The notes: generated from the sequence alone by a model not told the origin. Positions 10,159 through 20,500 are shown, counted from the first letter of the stretch. The stretch is 64,000 nucleotides of DNA from Streptomyces sp. L2 (GCF_004124325.1 NZ_QBDT01000001.1:1302001-1366000); one strand, 5' to 3'. Translations and numbers: made by a program.

Positions 10159-10476
10159 CGCCGCTCAACCTCCGACGAACCCGCCCTCCGACGAACCTGC
10201 ACGGGCCGGTCCTCCCCCCAGCATGATCCTGGGGCCCACGGAGCACCAATCCGCCAAGCGGTCGCCCCGGGCTACCAGGTGGAGGGCCTGTGACGCGCCT
10301 GTGACGTTCGGCGGACGTGGCGATGACGTCGGCCGGTCACGGTATTGAAAGCGGACAAACTTCAGCTTTCGGACACGCCTCCCCTGGCGACCCGAGCGAA
10401 GCCGACCGAGCCGACCCCGTCGTCGAACCACCGAAGCCGACGAAGCCGACCCAGCCGATCTGCCAGAGGAACCCCC
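10159..10476. other. Divergent intergenic region before the LuxR-type gene
   Basis: 318 bases with promoters for the leftward phosphatase gene and the rightward regulator. It holds an inverted repeat GAAAGC (10347-10352)/GCTTTC (10365-10370), and from about 10392 to 10460 a degenerate GCCGAC-rich stretch. No gene is supported here. Confidence 0.45.
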
Positions 10477-10707
10477 ATGAGCCTCACCGTCACCACGCCG
10501 CACAGCGAAGCCGCCGCCCCCGCGCTGGCCCCGCGTGAGCGCGAGACCCTGAAGCACATCGCGGCCGGCTGCACCTACCTCCAGGCGGCCCGGAACATGG
10601 GACTGTCCCGGCACACGGTCGACGCCTACCTGCGCCGCATCCGCGCCAAGCTCGACATCAACACCACGGCCGAGCTGACCCGGCTGGCGATCTCCCTGGG
10701 CCTGTGA
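10477..10707 (+). CDS. Single-domain LuxR/GerE-type HTH regulator
   Basis: 76 residues made up almost entirely of a GerE helix-turn-helix (LAPRERETLKHIAAGCTYLQAAR, then SRHTVDAYLRRIRAKL). There is no receiver or ligand domain, as in small GerE-like or BldM-like orphan regulators. The ATG at 10477 is chosen because AGAGGA lies 6 bases before it; the open frame extends 44 codons further upstream through a repetitive Pro/Ser/Arg stretch that looks non-coding. It probably binds DNA as a dimer; its targets are unknown. Confidence 0.75.
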   Translation: MSLTVTTPHSEAAAPALAPRERETLKHIAAGCTYLQAARNMGLSRHTVDAYLRRIRAKLDINTTAELTRLAISLGL

Positions 10708-10831
10708 CGCCCCGCCCGGCCGGCACAGCCGTACGGGCCGGACAACGGGCTCCGCGTCCAGGGAACTTGTACGCGGGCCCGGTAGTTCCCCTGATGCCGT
10801 CAGCAGTCGTTTGTGGAGACGAGGAGTTCGC

Positions 10832-11287
10832 ATGGCCCTGTGGGACCGCGTCAAGGAGTCGGCATCGCAGATGCAGACCCAGTTGGTCGCGAAGAAGAAC
10901 GACCTGAAGAGCGGTGCCTTCCGCGACGCCAGCATGGCGATGTGCGCCCTGGTGGCCGCCGCCGACGGCACGATCGACCCGGCGGAGCGCCAGCGGGTGG
11001 CTCAGCTCATCGCCACGAACGAGGTGCTGCAGAACTTCCCCGCGGACGACCTCAGGCGCCGCTTCGAGGAGAACCTGAACAAGCTGACCACCGACTTCGC
11101 CTTCGGCAAGGTCAGCGTCCTCCAGGAGGTCGCCAAGGCGAAGAAGAAGCCCGCCGAGGCACGGGCCGTCGTCCAGATCGGCATCGTCATCGGCGGCGCG
11201 GACGGCGACTTCGACAAGACCGAACAGGCCGTAGTCCGCGAGGCCTGCTACACCCTCGACCTCCCACCCCACGAGTTCGACCTCTGA
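10832..11287 (+). CDS. TerB-family tellurite-resistance-like protein
   Basis: 151 residues, all-helical TerB fold. Conserved acidic motifs AAADGTIDPAER and GGADGDFDKTEQ form the typical metal-binding pairs. GAGGAG lies 5 bases before the ATG. In actinomycetes TerB-like proteins occur alone or with TerD-type proteins and are linked to membrane stress and metal sensing, not only tellurite; no terD, terC or other ter gene is adjacent. Its stop codon overlaps the ribosome site of the next gene. Confidence 0.85.
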   Translation: MALWDRVKESASQMQTQLVAKKNDLKSGAFRDASMAMCALVAAADGTIDPAERQRVAQLIATNEVLQNFPADDLRRRFEENLNKLTTDFAFGKVSVLQEVAKAKKKPAEARAVVQIGIVIGGADGDFDKTEQAVVREACYTLDLPPHEFDL

Positions 11288-11296
11288 GGTGACGTC

Positions 11297-12358
11297 CTGA
11301 CCCGCCGTGACGGGGGCTCGCTCGACCCGCTCGACCGGGCCCTCGTCCACGCCCTCCACCTGGACGGCCGGGCGCCGTTCAGCACCATCGCCTCCGTGCT
11401 CGGGGTCTCGGCGCAGACGGTCGCCCGCCGCTACCGGCGGCTCCGTACCGAGGCGGGACTGCGCGTGGTGGGCCTGGCCGATCCGCAGCGGACCGGCGGC
11501 ACCCAGTGGCTGGTCCGGCTGACCGCGGCGGCCCGCTCCGCCCAGGACATCGCCGCCGCACTGGTCCGGCGTCCCGACACCTCCTGGGTGAAACTCACCT
11601 CCGGGGGGACGGAGATCACCGCGGTGATCCACGCCCCGGCCGAGGACTCCTCGGCCCCGGCCCTGCTCCTACGGGACATCCCGCGCACCACCGGCATCAC
11701 AGCGGTGTCCGCGCACTGCCTGCTGCACACCTATCTCGGCGGCCCGGCGAACTGGCGGCGCAGCGCCGAGGCCCTGGACGAGGAGCAGCGGGCGGCGCTG
11801 GCCCACGGCGAGACCGCGCAGAGCGAGGGGCTACGGCCGCTCGCGCCGGACGGCGGCGAGAGGCTACGGCCGCTCGGGCCGGACGACGGCGCGCTGCTGG
11901 CCGCGCTGGAGCGGGACGGACGGGCCGGGCAGACCGAACTGGCGCGGGCCACCGGCTGGTCGCCCAGCACGGTGGCCCGGCGGCTGGCCGAACTCCGGGC
12001 GGCAGGCACCCTGTTCTTCGACGTGGAGGTCGACGCCGGCCTCTTCGGTGTCCGCACCCGCGCCCTGCTGTGGCTCTCGGTGCGCCCGGCGGATCTCGAA
12101 GAGGTCGGCTCGGCGCTGGCCGGCCATGACGAACTGGCCTTCGTCGCGGCCACCACCGGCCGCACGAACCTGGTCGCCCAGGCACTGTGCCGCGACCCGG
12201 CCGACCTGCACCGCTATCTGACCCGTCGGCTCGGCTCGCTCCGGGCGATCGACGCCCTGGAGACGAGCCCGGTCCTGAGCACCCTGAAGGCGGCGAGCCC
12301 GGCAGTCACGGACCTGGCGCGGCCACGACGACCGACGGCGTCCGGCGTCAGTCGCTGA
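11297..12358 (+). CDS. Tandem Lrp/AsnC-family regulator, probable CTG start
   Basis: 353 residues with two Lrp/AsnC units in one chain: HTH 1 (LDRALVHALHLDGRAPF, then SAQTVARRYRRL), a ligand-type domain, HTH 2 (LLAALERDGRAGQTELA, then SPSTVARRLAEL) and a second ligand-type domain. No ATG, GTG or TTG lies in frame between the previous in-frame stop (11285-11287) and this HTH; a CTG at 11297 has GAGGTG 5 bases before it. Starting at the GTG at 11396 would cut off most of the first HTH. It follows terB with a 9-base gap, so translation is probably coupled, and overlaps the MFS gene by 11 bases tail to tail. Confidence 0.72.
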   Translation: MTRRDGGSLDPLDRALVHALHLDGRAPFSTIASVLGVSAQTVARRYRRLRTEAGLRVVGLADPQRTGGTQWLVRLTAAARSAQDIAAALVRRPDTSWVKLTSGGTEITAVIHAPAEDSSAPALLLRDIPRTTGITAVSAHCLLHTYLGGPANWRRSAEALDEEQRAALAHGETAQSEGLRPLAPDGGERLRPLGPDDGALLAALERDGRAGQTELARATGWSPSTVARRLAELRAAGTLFFDVEVDAGLFGVRTRALLWLSVRPADLEEVGSALAGHDELAFVAATTGRTNLVAQALCRDPADLHRYLTRRLGSLRAIDALETSPVLSTLKAASPAVTDLARPRRPTASGVSR

Positions 12359-13777
12359 CCTCCGTCTCCGCGGGGGTGTCGGTTCCCATCCGGCCGCTCG
12401 CGGCCAGGGTCACGCCCACCAGGCCGACCGCCACCCAGCACACGGTCTGCGCCGCCCTCAAGGACGCCGCCGCGTCCCCGGTGTCCGCACCGGACAGATA
12501 CACGCTGCCGAGGACGGCCACCCCCACCGTGGCTCCCAGTTGCTGGACCGCGTTGAGCAGCCCTGCCGCCGAACCGACCTCCTGAGGGCGCAGGGGTGCG
12601 AGGGCCAGCGTGAAGAACGCGGGCGTGAACAAACCGGCCCCGACGCCGATGAGCGCCAGCGCGGGCAGCAGTGCGACCGGGTAGGCGCCTGGCGCGGTGC
12701 CGCGGTAGGCGGCGACGGCGGCCGGCAGCCCGGCCAGCAGCACTCCGAGCCCGTACGGCATCATCCGGCGCCCGTACCGGCGTACCAGCCGGGCGCCCGC
12801 CAGCCAGGACGCCGCCGCGAGACCCGCCGACCAGGGCGACAGGCTCAGCCCGGACTCCAGCACACCGCGGTGGGCGCCGAGTTGGAGCTGCAGGACGACC
12901 ACCGTCAGCAGTCCGTTGGTCAGCGCGAAGAAGGCGGTCGAGGCGGCGAGAGCCGCCGTGAAGCCCCGGTGGGTGAAGAGGCCGGGCTCCAGCAGCGGGC
13001 ACGCCGAGCGGCGCTGCTGCCGGACGAAGACGACCAGGACGAGCAGCCCGGCCGCGAGCAACAGGCCGCTGCCGGAGCGGAGTTCCGCGAGCCCGGTGCC
13101 GATCAGCGGATACACGACGAGTCCGGTCCCGGTCGCCACCAGTGCCGTGCCGGGCCAGTCGAGGGCGGGCCGGGCGGGGGCGCGGTTCTCCGGCAGTTTC
13201 CGGGAGAGGACCAGGACCACGGCGGCGACGGGGACGTTCACCAGGAACGCCGCCCGCCAGGACGAGCCGAACAGGTCGGCGTGGGTCAGCACGCCGCCGA
13301 GGACGGGTCCGCAGACGGCGGCGAGGCCCATCACCGGGCCGATGCTGCCCAGTGCCTTCGCCGTCTCCGCCCCGGAGAACATCGCCTTGATCAGCCCGAT
13401 GGTCTGCGGAACGATCACGGCGGCCGCGGCTCCCTGTACGGCGCGGAAGGCGATCAGCAGGAGGGCGCCGGGTGCGGCGCGCAGGCCACGGAGGCCGCCG
13501 TGAACACCGCGACGCCGAGCACGAACATGCGGCGCCGTCCGGCAATGTCACCGAGCCGCCCTCCGGTGATGAGCAGCACGGCGAACGGCAGGGTGTACGC
13601 GGCGCCGAACCACTGGACGTCGGACACCGGTCCGCCCAGGTCGGCATGGACGGTGGGCGCGGCCACCTGGACGAGGGTCGCGTCGAGCAGGTTCATCGCC
13701 TCGCCCAGCAGCAGCGCCGTCAGGGCGGGCCATCGCCAGGGGTACGGGGTGCGGGTGCGCGGGTGTGTGATGGTCAT
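12348..13777 (-). pseudogene. DHA2-type MFS drug exporter, frameshifted
   Basis: Two consecutive open frames together encode a 14-helix EmrB/QacA-type proton antiporter. The first ~100 residues (from MTITHPRTRTPYPWRW, with GGRLGDIAGRRRMF between helices 2 and 3) stay in one frame to SVACA. The remainder (LLIAFRAVQGAAAAVIVPQTIG onward) is in another frame. The switch lies at about 13468-13484, and adding one base would restore a ~476-residue protein of normal length. No homopolymer is present at the site, so a true mutation is as likely as a sequencing error. The neighbouring Lrp-type regulator may once have controlled it. Confidence 0.8.
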
Positions 13778-13823
13778 GGGAGCCAGCGTCGGCGGGGGGT
13801 GCCAGCGGCTCCAGCCGCGCGGG

Positions 13824-13855
13824 GCCGGCTGCGGGATTGTTCCGTCGCAGCCGGC
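13824..13855 (-). terminator. Hairpin terminator of the osmoprotectant ABC operon
   Basis: A perfect 10-bp stem (GCCGGCTGCG/CGCAGCCGGC) with a 12-base loop, 26 bases downstream of the binding-protein stop codon on the minus strand. Confidence 0.7.
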
Positions 13856-13881
13856 GTCCGTGCGGGAAAATCACACCGGGG

Positions 13882-14841
13882 TCAGTCCAGGCCCGCGGAC
13901 TTCAGCCATGCCTTGGCGACGTCCAGGGGGTCCTTCTTCTGGGTCTGGACCTGGGTGTCGAGGTCGAGCAGGGTGGCGGTGTCGAGCTTGGCCGAGACCG
14001 CGTCGAGGGCGGCGGCACCCTTCTGGGGCAGCGCCTTCTTGTTGACGAGGGGCTGGACGTTCTCGAAGCCGAAGAGGTTCTTCGGGTCCCGCAGGACGAC
14101 GAAGTTCTCCTTGGCGATGGTGGGGTCCGTGGTGAAGAGGTCCGCCACCTGGACCGCGTTCTGCTTCAGCGCCTCCTGGGTGAGCTTGCCGCCCGCGTCC
14201 AGCGCCTTGAAGGACTTGAAGTCCAAGCCGTACACGGACTTCAGGCCGACGAGGCCCTGGTGCCGGGTCTGGAACTCGGGAGAGCCGCCGAGCACCAGGT
14301 CCCCCGCGACGCCCTTCAGGTCCGCGATGGAGGACTTCGCGGTGAGGTGGTACTTCTTCGCGGTGGCCGCGTTGACCGTGACCGAGTCCTTGTTCTCGGC
14401 GGAGGAGGGCTTCAGCAGGCCCAGCTTGGCGTCCAGTTTGGCCTCGATGGCCGTCGTGGTCGCCTCGACCGTCTTCGGGGCCGCCTTGGGGTCGAGGTAG
14501 GCCAGCAGGGCGCCGTTGTACTCGGGGAGGACGGAGACCGCGCCGTTCTGGAGCAGGCCGTAGGTGGTCTCGCGGCTGCCGATGTTCGGCTTGTACGTGA
14601 CCTTGATGCCCTTGGCCTTCAGGGCCTCGCCGTAGATGTCGGCGAGCAGGATGCTCTCGGCGAAGTTGTTGGAACCGACGACGACGCCGCCGCCGCTCGC
14701 CTTGCCGACCGTCAGGGGGTTGTCTGCCGTGTCGTCGGAGGAACCGCAGCCCGCCAGCAGGGCCGTGGCCGCCGCGAGGGCGACCACCGCCGCGCCTCGG
14801 TTCCTCCGGATGGTCCTGCTGGTGCGCTTGTTTGAAGTCAC
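13882..14841 (-). CDS. Glycine betaine/choline-type ABC transporter substrate-binding lipoprotein
   Basis: 319 residues, OpuAC/ProX family. The signal peptide ends in lipobox LAGC, so the protein is a lipoprotein on the outer face of the membrane. SNNFAESILLADIYGEALKAKG and GSRETTYGLLQNG are typical of the OpuCC subgroup that binds betaine, choline or carnitine. The GTG at 14841 gives a normal-length signal peptide; an upstream ATG would add 26 unlikely residues. It is the last gene of the operon with both permeases and the ATPase; 74 bases separate it from the preceding permease, enough for separate tuning. Confidence 0.9.
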   Translation of the reverse strand: MTSNKRTSRTIRRNRGAAVVALAAATALLAGCGSSDDTADNPLTVGKASGGGVVVGSNNFAESILLADIYGEALKAKGIKVTYKPNIGSRETTYGLLQNGAVSVLPEYNGALLAYLDPKAAPKTVEATTTAIEAKLDAKLGLLKPSSAENKDSVTVNAATAKKYHLTAKSSIADLKGVAGDLVLGGSPEFQTRHQGLVGLKSVYGLDFKSFKALDAGGKLTQEALKQNAVQVADLFTTDPTIAKENFVVLRDPKNLFGFENVQPLVNKKALPQKGAAALDAVSAKLDTATLLDLDTQVQTQKKDPLDVAKAWLKSAGLD

Positions 14842-14915
14842 CTGTTGATCCAATCCAGCTGGTTCTCCGCCAGTCAAGTGAGCGTCCTCTTCGCAATGGA
14901 TTCTTGATACGACGG

Positions 14916-15584
14916 TCAACTGCCGCGCCGTACGCCGGGCGAGACCGCGGCGCGGGCCGCCGCCCAGAACACCGCGAGCGTGGCCAGGGCGAGTGCGGCG
15001 ACCAGGGTGGCGCCGCCCACGACCTTCTCGTAGTCCTTCTGGTAGAGGCCGTCGATGATGTACCGGCCGAGCCCGCCGAAGCTGACGTACGCGGCGATGG
15101 TGGCCGTGGAGACGATCTGGATCGCCGCCGTGCGCAGGCCGCTCAGCACCAGGGGCAGCGCGACCGGCAGTTCGACCTGGAGCAGCACCCGGGGCTCGGA
15201 CATGCCCATGCCGCGGGCGGCGTCCACCGGGGAGGGGTCGACGGAGCGGACGGCCTCGTAGGTGGGCACCAGGATCGGCGGCACGGCGAGCGCGACCAGG
15301 GGGACCATCACCGGCGTCAGCCCGAATCCGAACCAGGTGACCATGAGCAGCAGCAGGCCGAAGGTGGGCAGGGCGCGGGCGGCGGTGGCGATGAGGGCGA
15401 GGGCGTTGCCGCCGCGGCCGTAGTGTCCGGTGACGAGTCCTACGGGCAGCCCGATGCCGGCCGCGACCGCCAGGGCCTCCAGGGAGTACAGGATGTGCTC
15501 GGTGACGCGGGCGGGGATGCCGTCCTCGCCGTGCCAGTGCGCGCCGTCGCTGAAGAACGCCTGGACGAAGTGGAGTACGTTCAC
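14916..15584 (-). CDS. Osmoprotectant ABC transporter permease (OpuCB/OpuCD type)
   Basis: 222 residues, six hydrophobic segments, with the binding-protein-dependent permease loop (GMGMSEPRVLLQVELPVALPLVLSG, the EAA motif region) that contacts the ATPase. Its GTG start overlaps the stop of the upstream permease as GTGA, a sign of translational coupling. It pairs with that permease to form the membrane channel. Confidence 0.9.
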   Translation of the reverse strand: MNVLHFVQAFFSDGAHWHGEDGIPARVTEHILYSLEALAVAAGIGLPVGLVTGHYGRGGNALALIATAARALPTFGLLLLMVTWFGFGLTPVMVPLVALAVPPILVPTYEAVRSVDPSPVDAARGMGMSEPRVLLQVELPVALPLVLSGLRTAAIQIVSTATIAAYVSFGGLGRYIIDGLYQKDYEKVVGGATLVAALALATLAVFWAAARAAVSPGVRRGS

Positions 15585-16234
15585 CGGGTCGCCCCCTTCC
15601 GCGGCATCCAGGGGGTCAGCAGCAGCCGCAGCAGCACGAGCAGGGCGTCGACGGCGATCGCCAGGACCGCGGTGGTCAGCACGGAGTTCACGGCGAGTTC
15701 GGGCCGGTGGTACTTCTGCGCGTCGTCGAGCAGGTTGCCGAGCGCGCCCTGGTTGCCGATCAGCATGCCGACGCTGACGAGCGAGATGCTGGAGACGGCC
15801 GCCACCCTGAGGCCCGCGACGATCGCGGGGACGGCGATGGGCAACTGCACCTGGAGATAGCGGCGTACGGGTCCGAGGCCCATGGCGGTGGCGGCGGCGA
15901 GGGTCTCCTGCGGGACCGAGCGGACGCCGTCCACGATCGCGGGGACCAGCACCACCAGGCTGTACACCGCCAACGGGATCATCACCGTCGTCTCGGTCAG
16001 GCCGGTGTAGTCGATGAGGACGACGAAGAAGGCCAGGGACGGGATGGCGTAGAGCACGGTGGTCACGCCGAACACGGGCGCGTACAGCCAGCGGAACCGC
16101 ACGCACAGCTGGCCCACGGGCAGCGCCACCAGCAGTCCGGCCAGCACGGGCAGCAGGGCCTCGCGCAGATGCAGGCCGATGAGACCGGCGTAGCTGTGCT
16201 GAAGGTCGCTCGGGATGTCGAAGAAGCCGTTCAC
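15581..16234 (-). CDS. Osmoprotectant ABC transporter permease (first permease)
   Basis: 217 residues with multiple transmembrane helices and an EAA-type loop (AMGLGPVRRYLQVQLPIAVPAIVAG). The GTG start overlaps the ATPase stop codon as GTGA. Two small permeases in one operon are typical of OpuB/OpuC systems and distinguish them from ProU-type systems with a single large permease. Confidence 0.9.
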   Translation of the reverse strand: MNGFFDIPSDLQHSYAGLIGLHLREALLPVLAGLLVALPVGQLCVRFRWLYAPVFGVTTVLYAIPSLAFFVVLIDYTGLTETTVMIPLAVYSLVVLVPAIVDGVRSVPQETLAAATAMGLGPVRRYLQVQLPIAVPAIVAGLRVAAVSSISLVSVGMLIGNQGALGNLLDDAQKYHRPELAVNSVLTTAVLAIAVDALLVLLRLLLTPWMPRKGATR

Positions 16235-17433
16235 CGGGCCGCCTCGGCCGTCTCCGGGTCACCGTCAGCTGTCTCCGGACCCCCTTCGGCCGTATCGGCG
16301 TCCGCCACGGCCGTATCGGCGTCCCTCCCGGCCCCCGCCTCGGCGCTGTGGGCGGCCCGGATCGCCTCGCCGATCGTCTGCTGTGACACGACCCCGAGGG
16401 CCCGTCCCTCGGCGTTCACGGCGACGGCCCAGCCGGTCGGGGAGAGCACGGCCCCGTCGAGCGCGGTGCGCAGCGAGTCGGTGCCGGGCACGAAGGGGCG
16501 GCCGTACGGCAGGAGCCGGCCGGGGTCGAGGGTGTCCGCGGCGAGGTCGTCCGGTGTGCCCCAGCCGAGCGGCCGGCCGTCGGCGTCGGTCGCCAGGAGG
16601 TAGGGGGTGTCCCCGGCCGTGCTCCGGCCACCGCCCGCTCCGGTGCCGGCCAGCGGCTCGGTCCGCAGTTCCAGCCCGCCGGACGGGAAGAACGACAGCC
16701 GCCGGATGCCCCGGTCCGCGCCGAGGAAGTCCTCGACGAAGAAATCGGCGGGCGCGCTGAGGAGTTCGGCGGGCGGCGCGAACTGGGCGAGCCGGCCGCC
16801 GGTGCGCAGCACGGCGACCATGGTGCCGAGCTTGATGGCCTCGTCGATGTCGTGGGTGACGAAGACGATGGTCTTGCCGAGTTCGCCCTGGAGGCGCAGG
16901 AGTTCGTCCTGCAGCCCCTTGCGGACCACCGGGTCGACGGCCGAGAACGGCTCGTCCATCAGCAGCACCGGCGGGTCGGCGGCGAGCGCCCGCGCCACGC
17001 CGACGCGCTGCTGCTGGCCGCCCGAGAGCTGGTAGGGGTAGCGCTTGGCGAGCGCGGTGTCGAGTCCGACGCGCTCCATCAGTTCGGCGGCCCGCGCCCG
17101 CGCCTTCTGCCGGCTCCAGCCGAGCAGGCGGGGCACGGTGGCGATGTTGTCGACGATGGTGCGGTGCTGGAAGAGGCCGGCGTTCTGGATGACGTAACCC
17201 ATGGACCGGCGCAGGGTGTTGACGGGCTGCTGCCGGATGTCGGCGCCGTCGAGGAGGATGCTGCCCTCGGTCGGCTCGACCATGCGGTTGATCATGCGCA
17301 GGGTCGTCGTCTTGCCGCAGCCGGAGGGACCGACGAGCACGGTGATCGAGCGGTCCGGGATGTCCAGCGAGAGCCGGTCGACCGCCACCGTGCCGTCCGG
17401 GTACCGCTTCGTGACTGACTCTATCCGTATCAA
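16231..17433 (-). CDS. Osmoprotectant ABC transporter ATPase (OpuCA/ProV type), likely TTG start
   Basis: 400 residues. Walker A GPSGCGKTT, signature LSGGQQQR, Walker B VLLMDEPF and the switch His in VTHD are all intact. The C-terminal 150 residues hold a CBS-like regulatory region (about 270-375) that senses ionic strength in this family, then an Asp/Ala-rich tail. OpuCA proteins normally begin MIRFxxVTKRY; the matching start here is the TTG before IRIESVTKRYPDG. An ATG 48 bases upstream is open but would add an unusual leader. First gene of a four-gene operon joined by GTGA overlaps. Confidence 0.88.
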   Translation of the reverse strand: MIRIESVTKRYPDGTVAVDRLSLDIPDRSITVLVGPSGCGKTTTLRMINRMVEPTEGSILLDGADIRQQPVNTLRRSMGYVIQNAGLFQHRTIVDNIATVPRLLGWSRQKARARAAELMERVGLDTALAKRYPYQLSGGQQQRVGVARALAADPPVLLMDEPFSAVDPVVRKGLQDELLRLQGELGKTIVFVTHDIDEAIKLGTMVAVLRTGGRLAQFAPPAELLSAPADFFVEDFLGADRGIRRLSFFPSGGLELRTEPLAGTGAGGGRSTAGDTPYLLATDADGRPLGWGTPDDLAADTLDPGRLLPYGRPFVPGTDSLRTALDGAVLSPTGWAVAVNAEGRALGVVSQQTIGEAIRAAHSAEAGAGRDADTAVADADTAEGGPETADGDPETAEAAR

Positions 17434-17558
17434 AACGCCGAATGCCCTTCGGTTTGGCAGGTTTCTGCCCGCTTCGGCCACGGTGTGCGGTGGCCCGGCC
17501 GTTGCGGGAAGAGTCTAGACGGCGCCTGTTTCAGCAGCTCCGCGCCATTGCCGCCGTG

Positions 17559-20500
17559 CTACGGCAGGTCGTCCGTCCGCAGCACCAGCAGCTCCTGGTG
17601 GCCGGGCCGCTCCACGTCCGCGAGCCGCACCGCCATCCGCTCCACCATCCCCTCGAACAGGGTGCGCGCGTCCCGCCCGTTGGCGGGTTCCGAGGCGTCG
17701 GCCCGCGCCCGGAACCGGGCGAGGAGCAGTTCGTCGACACCGGCGTCCAGCTCGAATCCGTGCCGGCGCACCAGGTGCCGTACGATCCGCACCAGTTCGT
17801 CCGGGGTGTACGGCCGGAAGGACACGGTCCGGGAGAACCGGGACGCCAGCCCCGGGTTGGCGGCGAGGAACTCGTCCATCTCCGCCGGATAGCCGGCCGC
17901 GATCACCACGACGTCGTCCCGGTGGTCCTCCATCAGCTTGGTCAGCTCGTCGATGGCCTCCTGCCCGAGGTCGTGGTTCACGCCGAAGCGCCGGGCGAGG
18001 CTGTAGGCCTCGTCGATGAAGAGGACCCCGCCGCGGGCGCTGTCGAAGACGGCGCGGGTCTTCAGCGCGGTCGCGCCCAGGTACTGGCCGACCAGGTCGC
18101 TGCGGTGCGCCTCGACGAGCCTGCCGTCCGCCAGCAGGCCCAGATCGGCGAGGATGCGGCCGTAGAGGCGGCCCACGGTGGTCTTCCCGGTGCCGGGCGG
18201 ACCGGAGAACACCAGGTGGCGGCTGCCGGGCGGCGCGGGCAGCCCGGCGTCGCGGCGCAGGCCGGTCAGCCGGAGCAGGTCCACCTGCGTGCGGACCTGG
18301 TGCTTGGCCTCGTCCAGCCCGATCAGCGCGTCGAGTTCGGCGCGCGGGTCCGCGGATCCGTCGTCCTCCGGGGGCGGCGACGGGTCGGTGGTGACGGCGG
18401 TACGGCGCAGGGTGCCCTCGCCGGTGACCGGCGCGCCGTGGCTGCCGGTGATCCGGCTGTCGGTGATACGGCCGCGGGTGGTGGCGTCGGTGTGCAGTCC
18501 GTCGCGTTCGCTGTCGGTGAGGGCGCTGTCGCGGACGTCGAACTGGCTGTTGTCCTCGGCGAGGAGGCCGTGTCCGCCGGACCCGGTCACGGTCAGCTCC
18601 TCGGCGGTGAGGGAGGCGCTGTCCAGGAGGTGGACGCCGTGCCGCCCGGCCCGTTCCACGGTGCACCGGCGGGCGGTGAGGGAGGCGGTGTCACGGACGA
18701 AAAGACCGTCGGCGACGGTGTCGGTGACCTGGACGTCCCGGGCGGTGAGCCGGGCGGACCCGGTCAGTACGAGTCCGCAGTCGCCCAGGTCCCGCAGCCG
18801 CGCGCCGGTGAGGTCGCCGGCCGAGCCGCTGTCGGAGCCGTACACCCCGTATTTGCACCGCTCGGCGCGCAGTCCGTTGACCTCGACGGTGCCGTTCTTG
18901 CACAGCCGGACCGCCGACTCGGTCAGGGCGCGGGCGTCCAGTCCGGTGACGACGGCGTGCCCGTTCTCCACGAGCACTCCGGTGCGGGCGCCGTCGATCC
19001 GGCAGCCGTCGGCGCGCAGGCTGCCCCGCTGGTCGGCGTGGAGGGCGGTGTTGGACAGGTGGGTGAAGGAGCAGTCGGTCACCCGGCCGACGGCGTCCTC
19101 GGTGACGTGGACGGCGGTGTTGCGGCAGCTGTCGAAGACGCAGTCCGAGAAGGCCGGGTCGGCGCCGCCGGAGATGAGCGCGCCCGCGTTCGCGCCGGTC
19201 ACGCGGGCGCGCGTGACGGTTCCGTGGCCCTGCTCGCGGAAGACGAGGGCGGTGCCGGCGAGGTCCTGGAACCGGCAGTCGCGCACCTCGGCGGCGGCGT
19301 GCTCCGTGACGAGGACGCCCTGGCCGCCGGTGCCGGTGAACACGCAGTCGGTGACGCGGGCGTGGCTGCCGGCGCCGGTGACGTGGACGGCGGCGGCCCG
19401 GGTGCCGGTGAAGGAGCATCCGATCGCCTCGGCGCGGCCGCCTTCGGTGACGCGGAGGGCGTCCTCGGCGGCCTCCGAGAACCGGGTGCCGACGAAGGCC
19501 GCACGGCCTCCACCGCTCAACGTGACCGCTCCCACGGCGAGTTCGCCGCCGGTCACGGTGACCTCGGCGTCCTTTCCGGCGGTCAGCGCGGCGGCCCCGG
19601 GCCGTCCTTCGAGCCGGCAGTCGCGCAGGGCGAGCCGTCCGGCACCGGCGCCGACGGCCGCCTTGCCGCCCGCGATGACGGTCAGACCGGTCAGCACGGC
19701 GCTGCCGGTGGCGGTGACGGTGGTCTCCCCGGACCGCTCGACCACCACCGTGCCCGGCCCGTGGACCGCGCGGATCTCCACATCGCCCTTGAGGACGAGG
19801 GGATCGCGGTACCGGCCGGGCTCGACCAGCACGCACACGGGTCCCTCGCCGCCGTGCGCGCGCAGCGCCGCCGCGATCGTGCGGTGCCCCCGGGTCGCGG
19901 AGCGGCCGACCCGCAGTACCCGCACCTCCCCGGCGGCGGCCGTACGGGACGCGGGTGGCGGGGCCGGCGGGTCCGGGGGCGGTGGTACGGCGCCGGGGGC
20001 GGGGGCGGCCCAGCGGCGCACGCCCTCGCTGCCCCGGGCCGGGCCGGTGACACGGGCGCCGTACGCGGCGAGGGTGTAGGCGAGTTGCTCGGGGTGCACC
20101 GACAGGCCGTGCGGTTCGCCGACGGGGCCCGCCAGCACGGGCACGACCTCCAGCGGCCCGCCGGGGACCGCCCGGAAGCAGCCCCGCAGCGGTTCCACGA
20201 CCGGCGGCGGGTACGGCGGCGCCGTCGGCACGCGCTGGACGGTGCCGTCGGCCGCCGCCTGGAAGCCGGAGGCCGGCGCGGCGTCCGGCCGGTGGACGAG
20301 CAGGGTCCAGCGGGGCCTCAGCTCCCCCGCCGGGCCGGGCGGCGAACCGATCTCCAGGGAGGCCGCCTCGGCCCAGGTCAGCGCGCGTTCGTCGGCGCCA
20401 ATACGCAGCCGCAGGCCCTCGTCGTCCAGGTACAGCGCGCAGCGGCGGCCGAGCAGCCGGTCGAGTGCGGTGAGCGCCGGCAGGACGACGGCGGGGGCGG

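Noticed and set aside
10345..10476. N-terminal extension of the small LuxR-type regulator
   Set aside because: The extension is a repetitive Pro/Ser/Arg stretch from GCCGAC-like repeats; the ATG at 10477 has a good ribosome site and begins the HTH protein.
14916..16262. Single 448-residue permease starting at 16262
   Set aside because: Only the last 222 residues are permease-like in this frame; the rest is the out-of-frame shadow of the first permease. The real start is the GTG at 15584.
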